A stretch of 64,000 bases of DNA from Holophagales bacterium (GTDB lineage: Bacteria > Acidobacteriota > Thermoanaerobaculia > UBA5066). A program made the position numbers and the translations under genes. Position 1 is the first letter of the stretch. Every line of letters begins with the position of its first letter. The notes under the pieces were generated by a model that saw only the letters and a list, made by a program, of their open reading frames with translations, was not told the DNA's origin and ran no database searches. This document shows, piece after piece, positions 25,893 to 36,200 of the stretch. The DNA lies in assembly GCA_016716705.1 (NCBI GenBank), contig JADJVF010000018.1:1-64000 (forward strand), read 5' to 3'.

Positions 25893-28507
25893 TCCGATCC
25901 TTCCAGCCGCGCCCGGAGCGAGGCGAGGACGTTCAACGCCGCCAGCGGCGTGAGGGTGTCGAGGTCGAGCCTCCGGAGCGCGTCGACGACGACCTCCTCC
26001 TGGCCGCGGAACAGGTCGAGCTGGACGTCCGACGCCGGCGGAGCGCCGGCGTGCTCGGCCAGGCGCGGCCGCCCGCCGACGTCGAGCTGCTGCTTCTCGA
26101 GGTTCCGGAGGATCTCCTTCGCCCGGTCGGTCACGGCGGCGGGAATCCCCGCCAGCTTCGCCACCTGGACGCCGTAGGAGCGGTCGGCGACGCCGTCCAC
26201 GACCTTCCGAAGGAAGACGACTTCGCCCTTCCACTCCTTCACGGCCATCGTCCGGTTCTTCACGCCGGGACGCACGAGGGCGAGCTCGGTGAGCTCGTGG
26301 TAGTGCGTCGCGAAGAGGACCCGCGCCGGCGCGCCCGGCGCGTCGTGGAGGTGCTCGGCGATCGCCCAGGCGAGCGACAGGCCGTCGAACGTCGCGGTCC
26401 CGCGTCCGATCTCGTCGAGGACGACGAGGCTGCGGGCCGTCGCGTGACGGAGGATGTGCGCCGTCTCGGCCATCTCGGTGAGGAACGTCGACTCGCCGCG
26501 GGCGAGGGAGTCGGAGGCGCCGACGCGGGTGAAGATCCGGTCGCAGAGCCCGACCGTCGCCGCCGACGCCGGAACGAACGACCCCGCGTGCGCCAGGAGC
26601 ACGACGAGCGCGTTCTGCCTCAGGTACGTCGACTTCCCGCCCATGTTCGGACCCGTGAGGATGACGACGCGCGCGTCGCCCCCCAGGTCCGTGTCGTTGG
26701 GGACGAACGACTCGCGCCGGCGCAGCGCCTCGACGACCGGATGGCGCCCGCCTTCGATCGAGAGGGTCGGCTCGTCGACCATGCGGGGCCGGCACCAGCG
26801 CTCGGCGCGGGCCACGCCGGCGAAGGATGCGAGGACGTCGAGAAGCCCGAGGCGGGAGGAGAGCGCTCCCACGGCGTCCGCTTCGGCCGTGGCGGCGTCG
26901 CAGAGGTCGCGAAAGATCTCCGCCTCGCGCTCGGCGAGTCTCTCGTCGGCCGACCGGAGCTTCTCGTCGAGGGCGACGAGCTCGGCCGTGGCGTAGCGCT
27001 CGACCGACGCGAGCGTCTGCCTCTTCACCGCGTCCTCCGGGATCTTCGCCCTGGCCGATCCGGGCACCTCGAAGACGTGTCCGAAGACCTGGTTGAACTT
27101 CACGCGGAGCGTCGGGATGCCGCGACGGGAACGCTCCGCCGCTTCCAGCGCGCCGAGAAGCGTCGCGGCGTCGAGGCGAAGCCTCCGGAGACCGTCGACG
27201 TCCGCGTCCGCACCATCGCGGACGAGACCGCCCTCCTTCGAGGAGACGGGAGGAGTCTCGACGAGCGTCGAGGCGAGCCGGGCCGCCAGGGCGTCGGGAA
27301 CGCCGGAGGGATACGCCGCACCGCCGGGCGAGAGGAGCGCCGAGACGGAGCCGTCGAGAACCGGCGCCAGCGCCGCGGCCCGGGCCAGGCCGAGTCCGAG
27401 CGCACCCAGGTCCCTCGGCGTCGCGCTTCCGACGGCGACGCGGGCGAGGAGTCGCGGCAGGTCGGGAAGCGTCGCGAGAGCCGCACGGAGGGGCTCGAGG
27501 CGCGACGGGGCCCCGACCAGCTCCTCGACGGCGTCGAGGCGCTCCTCGATCGCCTCCTTCGAGCCCAGCGGCTGCTCGAGGATGCGACGAAGAGCGCGCG
27601 CCCCGAAAGGAGTCCCGGTCCGGTCGACGACGGACAGGAGGGTTCCCGTCCGCCCCCCGTCGCGGAGCGAGCGGAAGAGCTCGAGGTGCCCCTGCGTGAC
27701 GGCGTCGACGACGAGTCCCTCGCCCGCAGACGCGGTCCTGAGGGTGGTGACGTGGGCGCAGTCGGCCTTCTGCGTCGAGCGGGCGTAGGCGAGGACGGCC
27801 GCGGCGGCCTCGACGAGCGGGCCCGACGAGGGAAGACCGAAGCCGGCGAGCGTGGAGGTCCGGAAGTGCCCCTCGAGGAGGTCGGCTGCGCCCCGACCCC
27901 GCGGCGATTCGGAGGCGAGGACCGACAGAACGGGGGCATCGGAGCCGAGGGGCTCGAGCAGGCGGGCCACCGCCTCCCGCTCGGAGGGGAAGGCGACGAG
28001 CTCCTTCGCGGTGCGGCGGGAGAGCATCTCGCCGGGAGTGGTGCCGTCGAGGCGGATCGCCGAGAAATCTCCCGTCGAGAGGTCCAGGTAGGCGAGGGCC
28101 GGCGCTTCGCCCCCGAGGACGATTGCCGCGAGGTCGTTCGCCTGCCGGGCGTCGAGCCGTTCCGGGTCGACGAGCGTCCCGGGCGTGATGACGCGGACGA
28201 TGGCGCGAGCGACGAGGGCCTTCCCCTTCTGGGGCGCCTCGGTCTGCTCGGCGATCGCGACCTTCCTGCCGGCGCCGACCAGTCGGGCGACGTAGGACTC
28301 GAGCGCGTGATGCGGGACCCCGCACATCGGAGCCTCGACGTCGGTATCGCGGTGACGGGCGGTCAGGACGAGCCCGAGGAGAGGTGCGGCCACCTCGGCG
28401 TCCTCGAAGAACATCTCGTAGAAGTCCCCGAGCCTGTAGAGGAGGATCGCGTCCGGGACCTCCCGCTTCAGCGCCCAGTACTGCTCGAGCATCGGGGTAG
28501 TCCGCAT
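25889..28507 (-). CDS. mutS: DNA mismatch repair protein MutS
   Basis: Recognises mismatches and starts repair. The 872-residue protein starts at ATG 28507, and its mismatch-binding FxE motif is in LGDFYEMFFEDA. Then come connector, lever and clamp regions (LRVKFNQVFGHVFEV). The ATPase domain has Walker A GPNMGGKSTYLRQ, Walker B SLVVLDEIGRGTATFDG and the HTH end near LAGIPAAVTDRAKEILRNLE. The length and all motifs are normal for MutS1. The gene is divergent from tsaB, with a perfect 16-bp palindrome between the two starts. Confidence 0.97.
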   Translation of the reverse strand: MRTTPMLEQYWALKREVPDAILLYRLGDFYEMFFEDAEVAAPLLGLVLTARHRDTDVEAPMCGVPHHALESYVARLVGAGRKVAIAEQTEAPQKGKALVARAIVRVITPGTLVDPERLDARQANDLAAIVLGGEAPALAYLDLSTGDFSAIRLDGTTPGEMLSRRTAKELVAFPSEREAVARLLEPLGSDAPVLSVLASESPRGRGAADLLEGHFRTSTLAGFGLPSSGPLVEAAAAVLAYARSTQKADCAHVTTLRTASAGEGLVVDAVTQGHLELFRSLRDGGRTGTLLSVVDRTGTPFGARALRRILEQPLGSKEAIEERLDAVEELVGAPSRLEPLRAALATLPDLPRLLARVAVGSATPRDLGALGLGLARAAALAPVLDGSVSALLSPGGAAYPSGVPDALAARLASTLVETPPVSSKEGGLVRDGADADVDGLRRLRLDAATLLGALEAAERSRRGIPTLRVKFNQVFGHVFEVPGSARAKIPEDAVKRQTLASVERYATAELVALDEKLRSADERLAEREAEIFRDLCDAATAEADAVGALSSRLGLLDVLASFAGVARAERWCRPRMVDEPTLSIEGGRHPVVEALRRRESFVPNDTDLGGDARVVILTGPNMGGKSTYLRQNALVVLLAHAGSFVPASAATVGLCDRIFTRVGASDSLARGESTFLTEMAETAHILRHATARSLVVLDEIGRGTATFDGLSLAWAIAEHLHDAPGAPARVLFATHYHELTELALVRPGVKNRTMAVKEWKGEVVFLRKVVDGVADRSYGVQVAKLAGIPAAVTDRAKEILRNLEKQQLDVGGRPRLAEHAGAPPASDVQLDLFRGQEEVVVDALRRLDLDTLTPLAALNVLASLRARLEGSE

Positions 28508-28517
28508 CGGAAGGGGG

Positions 28518-28533
28518 GCGATGCTAGCATCGC
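28518..28533. promoter_or_regulatory. perfect 16-bp palindrome between mutS and tsaB
   Basis: GCGATGCTAGCATCGC reads the same on both strands. It lies in the 36-nt gap between the two divergent ATGs, 10 nt from each. Its core TAGCAT is a weak -10 match in both directions, ending 13 nt before both ATGs. It could be a shared operator or a symmetric bidirectional promoter core. Confidence 0.5.
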
Positions 28534-28543
28534 GGGAACGCCG

Positions 28544-29140
28544 ATGAGGCTCCTCGCCATCGACACGGCGACCCCCCGGCCGTCCATCGCCGTCGTGCTC
28601 GACGACGGGGCGCCGCGGACGGTCGAGCTGCCGCGGCTGGGAGCCGAAGCGCTTGCGCCTGCCGTGGCTTCGCTGCTCGCGAGCGCGGGCCTCGTCCCCG
28701 GCGACCTCGACCGGATCGCCGTCGTCTCGGGCCCCGGCTCCTTCACCGGGCTCCGTTCCTCGCTGGCCTTCTCCCGCGGCCTCGCCCGGGCGGCAGGCGC
28801 CACGCTCGTGCCGGTTCCGACCTTCGAGGCTGCCTCCGAGGCGATCCCCGTCCCGCCGGACGTCGATTTCCTCCTGGAGGCGTTGCGCGGAGAAGTCCAC
28901 CGGCGACGCCGCCGGAACGGGGTCCTTTCGCCCCTCGAAGAGCGGCTTCCCCGGGAGGACGCGTCCCTCGAGGCCGATCGCGACGGCGTTCCGGCGATCG
29001 ACGTCGGGTCGGCGGCGCTCCTTCTGGCCCCGAGTGCGGCCTCGCTCGCCCGGCACGCTCCCGAGGGAGAGCCGGGATCGCTCGTTTACGGCCGCCTCCC
29101 GTCCGCCATCGAGCGATTCGGTCCGGGGGAATCCGGATGA
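28544..29140 (+). CDS. tsaB: tRNA threonylcarbamoyladenosine biosynthesis protein TsaB
   Basis: A partner of TsaD in making t6A at position 37 of ANN-decoding tRNAs. The 198-residue protein has the ASKHA start LLAIDTATPRPSIAVVLDDG and VVSGPGSFTGLRSSLAFSRG, the hallmark TsaB segment. It is shorter than E. coli TsaB (about 230 residues) and the C-terminal lobe looks reduced. ATG at 28544; the 3' end overlaps rimI as ATGA, the frequent tsaB-rimI pairing. Confidence 0.92.
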   Translation: MRLLAIDTATPRPSIAVVLDDGAPRTVELPRLGAEALAPAVASLLASAGLVPGDLDRIAVVSGPGSFTGLRSSLAFSRGLARAAGATLVPVPTFEAASEAIPVPPDVDFLLEALRGEVHRRRRRNGVLSPLEERLPREDASLEADRDGVPAIDVGSAALLLAPSAASLARHAPEGEPGSLVYGRLPSAIERFGPGESG

Positions 29141-29607
29141 GCGCGCTCGCCGAGACGCTGACGGTGAGGGACGTCCGCACCACCGACCTGGATGCCGTTG
29201 CGGAGCTGGAACGGATCTCCTTCCCCGTACCCTGGAAGAGGGAGTTCTTCGCCTCGGAGGTGGGGCTGGCCCACCGATTCAACCGGGTCGTACGCGCCAC
29301 CGACGGGAAGCTGGTGGGCTACGTCTTCTGCGCCTTCGCCGCAGGCGAGATCCACGTCAACAAGATCGCGGTCGACCCTCTCTATCGTCGCCGGGGCATC
29401 GCCGGGCTCCTGATGAAGGAAGTCCTCGACTTCTCCACCCGGATCCTGGCCGAGGAGATCTTTCTCGAGGTCCGCCCTTCGAACCTGCCGGCCCGCAACT
29501 TCTACACTCTGCTCGGGTTCCGGGAGGTGGGACGACGGCCGCAGTACTATGCCGACGGAGAGGACGCGCTCGTCATGTCGCTGTTTCTGCAGCCGCGACG
29601 ACCTTGA
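29137..29607 (+). CDS. rimI: ribosomal-protein-alanine N-acetyltransferase RimI
   Basis: A 156-residue GNAT acetyltransferase. The acetyl-CoA loop is VNKIAVDPLYRRRGIAGLLM (R-x-x-G-x-G/A type). ERISFPVPWKREFF and LEVRPSNLPARNFYTLLGF are typical of RimI. It is translationally coupled to tsaB (ATGA overlap). The probable substrate is the N-terminal alanine of ribosomal protein S18; by eye I cannot exclude a broader Nt-acetyltransferase specificity. Confidence 0.9.
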   Translation: MSALAETLTVRDVRTTDLDAVAELERISFPVPWKREFFASEVGLAHRFNRVVRATDGKLVGYVFCAFAAGEIHVNKIAVDPLYRRRGIAGLLMKEVLDFSTRILAEEIFLEVRPSNLPARNFYTLLGFREVGRRPQYYADGEDALVMSLFLQPRRP

Positions 29608-29678
29608 CCTTGACTCTGCCCCTTCGAAAAAGGGAGACTCGACGCGGCTCTTTCGAAATCCACTTCGAGGAGGTGTTC

Positions 29679-29918
29679 ATGCCGACTTTGACCGAAGAGT
29701 TGAAGCGCGAGCTGGCCCAGTCCCACGAGGAGTTCAAGAACCTCGTCCGTACCCATCACGACTTCGAGAAGCGGCTCGCCGAGCTCGCTTCCAAGACGTT
29801 CCTCTCGTCCGACGAGGAAGGCGAGGAGAAGCGCCTCAAGAAACAGAAGCTGATCGTGAAGGACCGGATGGAGGAGATCGCTCGTGAGCACCGGGCCCGC
29901 GTGGGAGCGCCCCATTAG
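29679..29918 (+). CDS. small helical protein, DUF465/YdcH-like
   Basis: A 79-residue charged protein predicted as a helical hairpin. TLTEELKRELAQSHEEFKNL and HHDFEKRLAELASKTFLSSD, then EEKRLKKQKLIVKDRMEEIA, match the pattern of the YdcH/DUF465 family, whose function is unknown. ATG at 29679 is preceded by a strong CGAGGAGG site. It stands alone between rimI (71 nt) and pssA (42 nt). The upstream gap has a short CCCTT-CGAA-AAGGG-type hairpin but no clear promoter. Confidence 0.8.
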   Translation: MPTLTEELKRELAQSHEEFKNLVRTHHDFEKRLAELASKTFLSSDEEGEEKRLKKQKLIVKDRMEEIAREHRARVGAPH

Positions 29919-29960
29919 GGCCCGCTCGCGCTCGACAGGAACGGTCCCGTCGACACATCC

Positions 29961-30728
29961 ATGACTGGAGCCTCCCAAGAGGTTCAGCGCCGCGGCGTCC
30001 GCCGCGGCGTTTACGTCATTCCGGCCCTCTTCACGGTCGGGAACATCTTCTGCGGCTACCTGTCGCTCGACGCGACGGTCCACGCCCGGTTCGACCTCGC
30101 CGCCGGACTCATCTTCCTGGCCGGTTTCCTGGACTCGCTCGACGGCCGCGTGGCCCGGATGACGGGCTCGACGTCGGCGTTCGGCGAGCAGCTCGACTCG
30201 CTCGCAGACGTCCTCTCGTTCGGCCTCGCCCCGGCATTCCTCGTCTACCACTGGGCTCTCGGCGCCTACGGCCGCCTTGGCCTCTTCGCCTCGTTTCTCT
30301 TCCTCGTCTGCGGGGCGTGCCGTCTCGCCCGATTCAACGTCCAGCTCAACGTCGTCGACAAGAGGTGGTTCGTAGGTCTCCCCATCCCGGCCGCGGCGGG
30401 CGCCCTCTGCGGGCTCATCTGGGTCCTGCCGGAACCGCTCCCCGACCCCCGGATCGCGGTGGCCTTCGTCGGCATCACCCTCCTGCTCGGCTTCCTGATG
30501 GTCTCGACGTTCCGGTACCGGTCCTTCAAGGACGTGGACATCCGCTCGCGCCGCTCGGCCCGTCTCGTTCCGCTCATCGGCTTTCTGGTCGCCGCCGTCG
30601 CGGCGTGGCGCCCGGACGTCTGTCTCGCCGGAATCGCCCTCGTCTATGCCCTCTCGGCACCTGTAGCGCGTCTCGTCACGGCGCTCCTCCCCCGCAAGGC
30701 GCCGCCCGCGGCCGGAGCGCCGGCGTGA
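29961..30728 (+). CDS. pssA: CDP-diacylglycerol--serine O-phosphatidyltransferase
   Basis: Makes phosphatidylserine, the precursor of phosphatidylethanolamine. The 255-residue membrane protein has the CDP-alcohol phosphotransferase signature in order: DSLDGRVARMTG, then FGEQLDSLADVLSFG. Several membrane helices follow, with LARFNVQ and a GLPIPAAAG segment typical of PssA. An N-terminal RRGVRRGVYVIPALFTVGNI leads into the first helix. The stop overlaps the GTG of the next gene as GTGA. The other CDP-alcohol phosphotransferase in the window is pgsA. Confidence 0.94.
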   Translation: MTGASQEVQRRGVRRGVYVIPALFTVGNIFCGYLSLDATVHARFDLAAGLIFLAGFLDSLDGRVARMTGSTSAFGEQLDSLADVLSFGLAPAFLVYHWALGAYGRLGLFASFLFLVCGACRLARFNVQLNVVDKRWFVGLPIPAAAGALCGLIWVLPEPLPDPRIAVAFVGITLLLGFLMVSTFRYRSFKDVDIRSRRSARLVPLIGFLVAAVAAWRPDVCLAGIALVYALSAPVARLVTALLPRKAPPAAGAPA

Positions 30729-31714
30729 GGGGCCTCTCCGTGGCCCTCGTCGACCCCGGAACCCTCGCCGGACGCGACGTGAAGGCCGTCCTTCGCGAGC
30801 GCGGCTTTCCGGCCGCTCACCTTCACCTCCTCCAGACCGGCGATCCCTCTTCCGGCCTGCTGACCGAAGACGACGGAGAGGCGGCCTACGTGGCGGCCCT
30901 CGAGCCGGACAGCCTCTCCACCTGTCAGATCGCGTTCCTCTGCGGCCCGGCCAGGGACACCACCCGGTTTCTCTCCCTCCGCGGCTCGGACGGCTGCCTC
31001 GTCATCGATCTCTCGGGGCAGAGGCTGAAGGGGGCTTTCGTCGATGCCCTCCGGGGAGCCCTGCCCTCTCCGCTGCCCGCGGGTGACCACTTCCTCCTGC
31101 GCGATCCGGCGGCCACGGTCCTCGCCGACGCCGTCGCCGCGCTCGAGACCCTCCGCCCGGTTCAGGCCGTTACCGTGGCGATCGACCGGCCGGCCAGCGA
31201 CCTCGGGAAGGATGCCCTCGACGAGCTCTTCCAGCAGGCCATCGCCGTCGCCTCGTTCCGGAGCATCCCGAAGGACACCCTCGGCACCCAGAGCGCCTTC
31301 AACATCTACTCGCCGGCCGACACGGACGCCTTCGAAGCCCGCGTGGCCGAAGACGTCAGGGCCCTCCTGGGCCGCGACCTCCCCATCGGCGTCCTTTCGG
31401 CCCGCGCCAGCGTCTTCCACGGGACGACGCTGCGGCTGGAGGTTCGCTTCGAGGGTGATGCGCCCGGACCGGATGCCCTCCGGTCCGCCCTCCTGGCCGC
31501 TGGTCGCGGATTCGCCGAAGCCGACGTCGACGGGCCGGCCGGAATCCTCGACGCCGCTGGCCGCGACGAGACACTCCTCATCCGTTCGTCCTCCGCGGGT
31601 TCCGCGAGCCGCCTTTTCCTCGCCTCCGACGACCTTCGACGCCCCGGAGCGCTTCTGGCCGTGAGGATCGCCGAGGCAGCGGTCGCGGAGCGAGGACTCC
31701 TTCCCGACGCCTGA
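30725..31714 (+). CDS. aspartate-semialdehyde dehydrogenase-like protein lacking the catalytic cysteine
   Basis: A 329-residue protein with Asd/ArgC-type architecture. The N-terminus VALVDPGTLAGRDVKAVLRE aligns with the NADP-binding start of ASADH, but the GxxGxxG loop is degraded. The dimerisation half is recognisable (NIYSPADTDAFEARVAEDVR, ASVFHGTTLRLEVRF). At the position of the NPNC active-site loop it reads LLRDPAATVLADAVAALETL, with no cysteine. It is therefore probably not an active dehydrogenase. It is coupled to pssA by a GTGA overlap. Alternative roles are a regulatory paralogue or structural subunit; none is shown. Confidence 0.75.
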   Translation: MRGLSVALVDPGTLAGRDVKAVLRERGFPAAHLHLLQTGDPSSGLLTEDDGEAAYVAALEPDSLSTCQIAFLCGPARDTTRFLSLRGSDGCLVIDLSGQRLKGAFVDALRGALPSPLPAGDHFLLRDPAATVLADAVAALETLRPVQAVTVAIDRPASDLGKDALDELFQQAIAVASFRSIPKDTLGTQSAFNIYSPADTDAFEARVAEDVRALLGRDLPIGVLSARASVFHGTTLRLEVRFEGDAPGPDALRSALLAAGRGFAEADVDGPAGILDAAGRDETLLIRSSSAGSASRLFLASDDLRRPGALLAVRIAEAAVAERGLLPDA

Positions 31715-31729
31715 GGGAGAGCGCCCCCG

Positions 31730-33276
31730 TCAGCGGCTCTTCAGCCTGGGAATCGGGGGCTGATTCTTCGGCTTCGGGCTGTTCGTCGCCTTGGCCGGTG
31801 CGGGCGCCGACGAGATGGCGACCTCCGTCTCGGCCCCGGTCAGCGTTCGTCCGTCGGGCAGGGCGAGCTGGTACGACACGAAGGCGCGCGGCCGCCCCCC
31901 GGCGATCCGGATCGGCCCGACCACGTTCGCCTCCTCGGGAGCGAAGAAGTTCTCGAAGAGCCGACAGGCGGACGCCCGGCCGAACGGGGCGGCCTGCGTC
32001 ATGTCACGGGCGGAGGCGAAGATCTCGTACCGGTCGAAGTCTCCGGCGCCGAGGGCGGTGAAGACGCCCCCTTCGAGCCGGATCGTGACCTGGTTCCCGA
32101 ATCGCGACAGCTCGCTCGGCGTCGGGCCGGGATTCGACACGCGCAGCCACACCTCGCCGCCCCTCCCGGTCCCTTCCGCCGGTTCTACGGAGAGGCTCGG
32201 TTCCCAGGGCTTTCCCGTCAGGAGCGCCCGGACCGCCGGGTAGCCGCTCAGGCGGCCGTCGCGCGGAACGCCATCGAGGAGGAAGACCCTGCCCTTGAGG
32301 CGCGGCGCGCTCCACCTGGAAGTCGTCGAGACGAACCGCACGAGGTCGGCGAACGGAAGGAGGTCGAACCGGGCGCGACCGCCGTCCTCCGTCAGGAGGT
32401 TCTTCGCTTTCTCGTAACCGGCCCGCGGCTTGAAGTTGTAGATGCTCCCGGGATCGCTGGAGAGGACGGCCGCGAAGTCGAAATCGAGGTTCCGGTCCTC
32501 CGAGAGCTTGTCGATCTCGCCGTCGGCGAGGCGGCGAGCGTTTGCACCCGCGCCCGCGACTCCGTAGCCACCCGGGACGAGCAGGAGCCGGAACGGGATG
32601 GGGAAGGCCTTCGCCTCCTCCAGGGACATCTCTCGAACGAAGGTGTCGGCCGTTTCGGGACGCCGGCCGAAAGAGAACACGAGCGCCTCGTCGGCGGCCC
32701 CTTCGAGCGGATCCCACGTTCCCTCGGGCGCCCCGGGCAGCAACGTCACCGAGACGGTGAGCCCCTTCAGTCGCGACTTGAGGACGGAAAGCGCCTTGGC
32801 GAGGGCCGGAGCGTCCGTCGGCGCCGGCAGGATGTGGAGGTGGACACCGGAGACCTGAGCCCACCCCTTCGCTTCGGCCACGAGCTTGGCGGCGCCGGTG
32901 GCCCAGGCCTCGCCAAGCCCCTCGGGCTGGGCTGTCTTCAAGCCCCCTTCGGCGCCCGGCTCCCCCATCAGGACGAGGACGACGGGCCGCTGGATCGAGT
33001 TCGGCGGAGGCGGGAAAGGACGGACCTGCCCCCCTCCCGTCAGGGACGCCGCCGTGACGTACAGGCGGCGAATCCCCATCGCGTCGAACTCGGGCGCGAG
33101 ATCCTCCGGGACGACCGCCGGGGCCTCTGCCAGGAAAAGTGCATCTTCGCGAGGCGCCGGCGCCGGGGAACCTCGACCGACGAGCGGCAGGACCTTCTTG
33201 CACGCTCCTGCACCGAGCGCACCGAGCAGGAGTAGGCCGACGGCGACGCGGCGGACGAGCTTGGTTTGGAGGGCAT
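31730..33276 (-). CDS. hypothetical lipoprotein, DUF3142-like, probable frameshift near start
   Basis: A ~515-residue exported protein. The signal is VAVGLLLLGALGAGAC with a lipobox cysteine followed by KK. The middle has alternating strand/helix elements such as QRPVVLVLMGEPGAE, WAQVSGVHLHILPAP and LKGLTVSVTLLPGAPEG, which suggest a TIM-barrel-like fold similar to DUF3142 proteins; this is tentative. A Pro/Lys tail ends the protein. In the main frame no normal start precedes the signal. ATG at 33276 encodes MPSKP in another frame and would join after a one-base correction near AAACCAAGC. It follows the histidine kinase gene by 15 nt, so they are probably cotranscribed. Confidence 0.65.
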
Positions 33277-33291
33277 CTTGAAAAAATGATA

Positions 33292-36200
33292 TCAGCCGGC
33301 TGCCGGAAGGACGAAGCCGATTCGAAGCCCCCCCAGCGGAGAGCGTTCGGCGAGAAGTCGCCCTCCCTGCTCCTCGACGGCGCGGCGTGCGGCCGCCAGG
33401 CCCATCCCTGAACCACGCGATTTCGTCGAGAAGGACGGGTCGAAGATCCGGTGGAGGTCGATCTCGGGAACGCCGGGCCCGTCGTCCTCGCACGTCACCT
33501 CGACTCCGCGGCCTCCTCGCGGCCAGCGGGCCGGCCTGGCCGCAACCTCGACGTGCCCCCCGCGCTGCTCGAGCGCCTCCACCGCGTTGAGGACGAAGTT
33601 CGACACGGCGTCGCGAAGCAGCGAGCGATCCACGACGAGGTCCGGCAGTCCTTCCTCGGCCCTCCACGAGACGCGGACGGTCGCGTGAGCGGAGAAATCG
33701 GAAGAGACCTCCGCGAGGAGCGCTGCCAGCGCTTCTCCGGCCAGGAGCGTCCTCTCCGGCACCGAGGGGCTCGCGAAACGGGAGAGACGACCCGTCCGCT
33801 CCGTCAGGAGATCCACCTGCCTCAGGATCGTCTTCGCCGCCTCGACGATCCTCGCGGCGTCCGGAGGTGTGCCTCGCTCCGCACTCCGGAAGAGTCTCTC
33901 CGCCGTCAGCCGGATCGGCGTCAGGGGGTTCTTGATGTCGTGGGCCACTGCCCGGGCCGCCTCGACCCAGGTCTCGAGCCTCTCGGCGCGCGTGAAGTCG
34001 GTCAGGTCCTCGAGGAGCAGGACCGTCCGGTGCCCTTCTGTGTCGGCCGGGAGGTCGGCGACGACGACACGAAGGACCGTCTCGCCGCTCCCCACCTGCA
34101 GGGAGACTCTCGTCTCGTACGGCCTCGCGTGACCGAGCGCCGCCAGCACAGGCGCGAAGAGCGGAGCGGCGAGCCGTTCGGAGAGCCGTGCGCCGCCCGG
34201 AAGGAGGGCGTCGGCAGCCGGATTCGAGAAGAGGACGCGCCCGTCCTCTTCGCGGAACAGAACTGCCGCCGGAGTCAGGCTTCCGAGAACGCTGACGGCC
34301 GCCTCCCGTTCGCGCTCGAGGAGCTCCGTCCTTTCCCTGACCCGTTCGGACATCGCGCCGAACGCCTCTACGAGCCGCGCGAGGTCGACCGTCTCCGGGG
34401 TCCGGATCGGTCCGGGCGGCTCGCCGGCGCCGACGCGCTCCGTCGCTGCGACGAGATCCTCGAGAGGCCTCGAAAGCTCGAGCGCCCCCCGGCCTCCGAG
34501 CGCGAAGGCTCCGAGAGCGACACCCACGGCGAGGAGGACGAGCCCGTCCACCGCATCGCGCCCCGCGGCGTCCTCGCCGAGGACGACGGCAAGCGTGGTC
34601 CGTTCCTCTCTCGACAGGGTCACCGCCGCCTCCGCCGCCCGCCTCGCGCCGGGCCGGACAGGAGCGCGCAGGACCGCGGCTTCGCTTGCCCCGTTCGCGA
34701 GCGCGGCCGCTACGAGCGAGGCGAGCCGTTCCGGCGCCAGGCCCGCCGCTACCGGGACGGCCCGCGACGCGGCGGCGAGGGCACCGTCACGGTAGAGGAG
34801 GAGGTCGACGCCGACGACCGAGGCCGCGCGGTTCAGCTCCGCGGGCGACGGCGTCCCCTCGACCCTCTCCTCGAGAAGCCGGCGCCCCTCCGTCAGGAGC
34901 TGGAGCGCGTGCCGCTCCGTGGAGCGTGCGGACGAGCGATCGAGGGCGGTGCGAACCATCACGGCGCCGGCCGCCAGGGGCAAGGCGCCGGAGACGAGAA
35001 GCGCGAGCGCGAGCCGCCCCCGGAAGGTCCCGAACAGTCGCCTCCCCGAGCCGTCGCGGCGCCGGACCCGAGCACGCCCGAGAGCGACGAGGTCCCCCCA
35101 GAAGAGGACCAGGAGGGCGAACGGCAGGGCCATCTCCGCGGCGGCGACGGCGGACCCGAAGCGAGGACCGGCGACGGAACCTCGATGCCCCATCCGACGA
35201 AACCGCTCCCCGCGCTTCGGACCGTCATCCTCCACCGTCGCCCTCCCGAGACCTCTTTGCCCCACGCGGTACCTTCGCGACGAGCCGCGATCAGCAGCGG
35301 TTCCGATAGGTCGGACCGCTCGAGACGCCCCCGTCCCAGCGGACGTCCCGCACCGTCGAAATCGATCCGCTCGACCGGACGGTCCGCCCAGGTCGGTTCG
35401 CCGAGGAGGGCGACGAGCAGGGGGTCCTCCTCGTCCGCATCGGGCCACGGCACCCTGGTCAGGACACCGACCGTCCCGGGTACGGGAAGCCTCAGTCCGA
35501 TTGCCGTCCCCCTCCCCTCCTCTCCGGGCCGCATCGTCCCGAAGGAAGAGAGGACTCTCCCGTCCTCGTCCCGAACGGTGAGGAGATCGCCCGGCTCCGG
35601 AAAATCGCCGGTCCGTCCGCGTATCCAGAGAGCGCGCGCGAGGTCGCTCATCTGCGTGCGGCTTCCGGCGGGAGTCCAGGGCCAGAGGTTCTCGCCCGCG
35701 ATTCGCTCCTCCCACGCAGCGGGCCCCTCTTCGTCGAGCCGTTCCCGGTCGAGGCTCGAACGGGATGCCGCCCTTTCGAGGCGCTCGTCGGTACCGAGGA
35801 CCCGCCCCAGCGAAGCTCCTGCCCCGGTCACGAAGGCCGCAGCCCCCACGAGAAGCGCAACGGCGACCGACCTCGAGAGGAGATCCGACGTCCGGAACGT
35901 CGAGACCCTTTCCGAGAGGCTCGCCGCGAGAAGAACGCTCCCGAGGACCAGGACGGCCGTCGACGCTTCGGAAGGAACGGCGAAGAACGACCAGCCCGTG
36001 AGCGCCAGCCCCGCGGCACCCAGGCCGAGCGCCGTCCGCCCGGCGCGAGCCGCGGTCGCCGCCAGGAGCGCCGCCAGCCCCAGGAAGGCGCTCGAGGTGG
36101 CCACCAGGCCCGCCGCGGCGAGGGGCGCTTCAGGCGGACCCGTGAACAGTCCCAGCCCGAGGAGAACCGAGGGGGCCGAACGTCCGCCGGCGAGACCCAG

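Noticed and set aside
29608..29678. TTGACC/TTGACT hexamers before the DUF465 gene as a promoter
   Set aside because: No -10 box stands at a suitable distance downstream.
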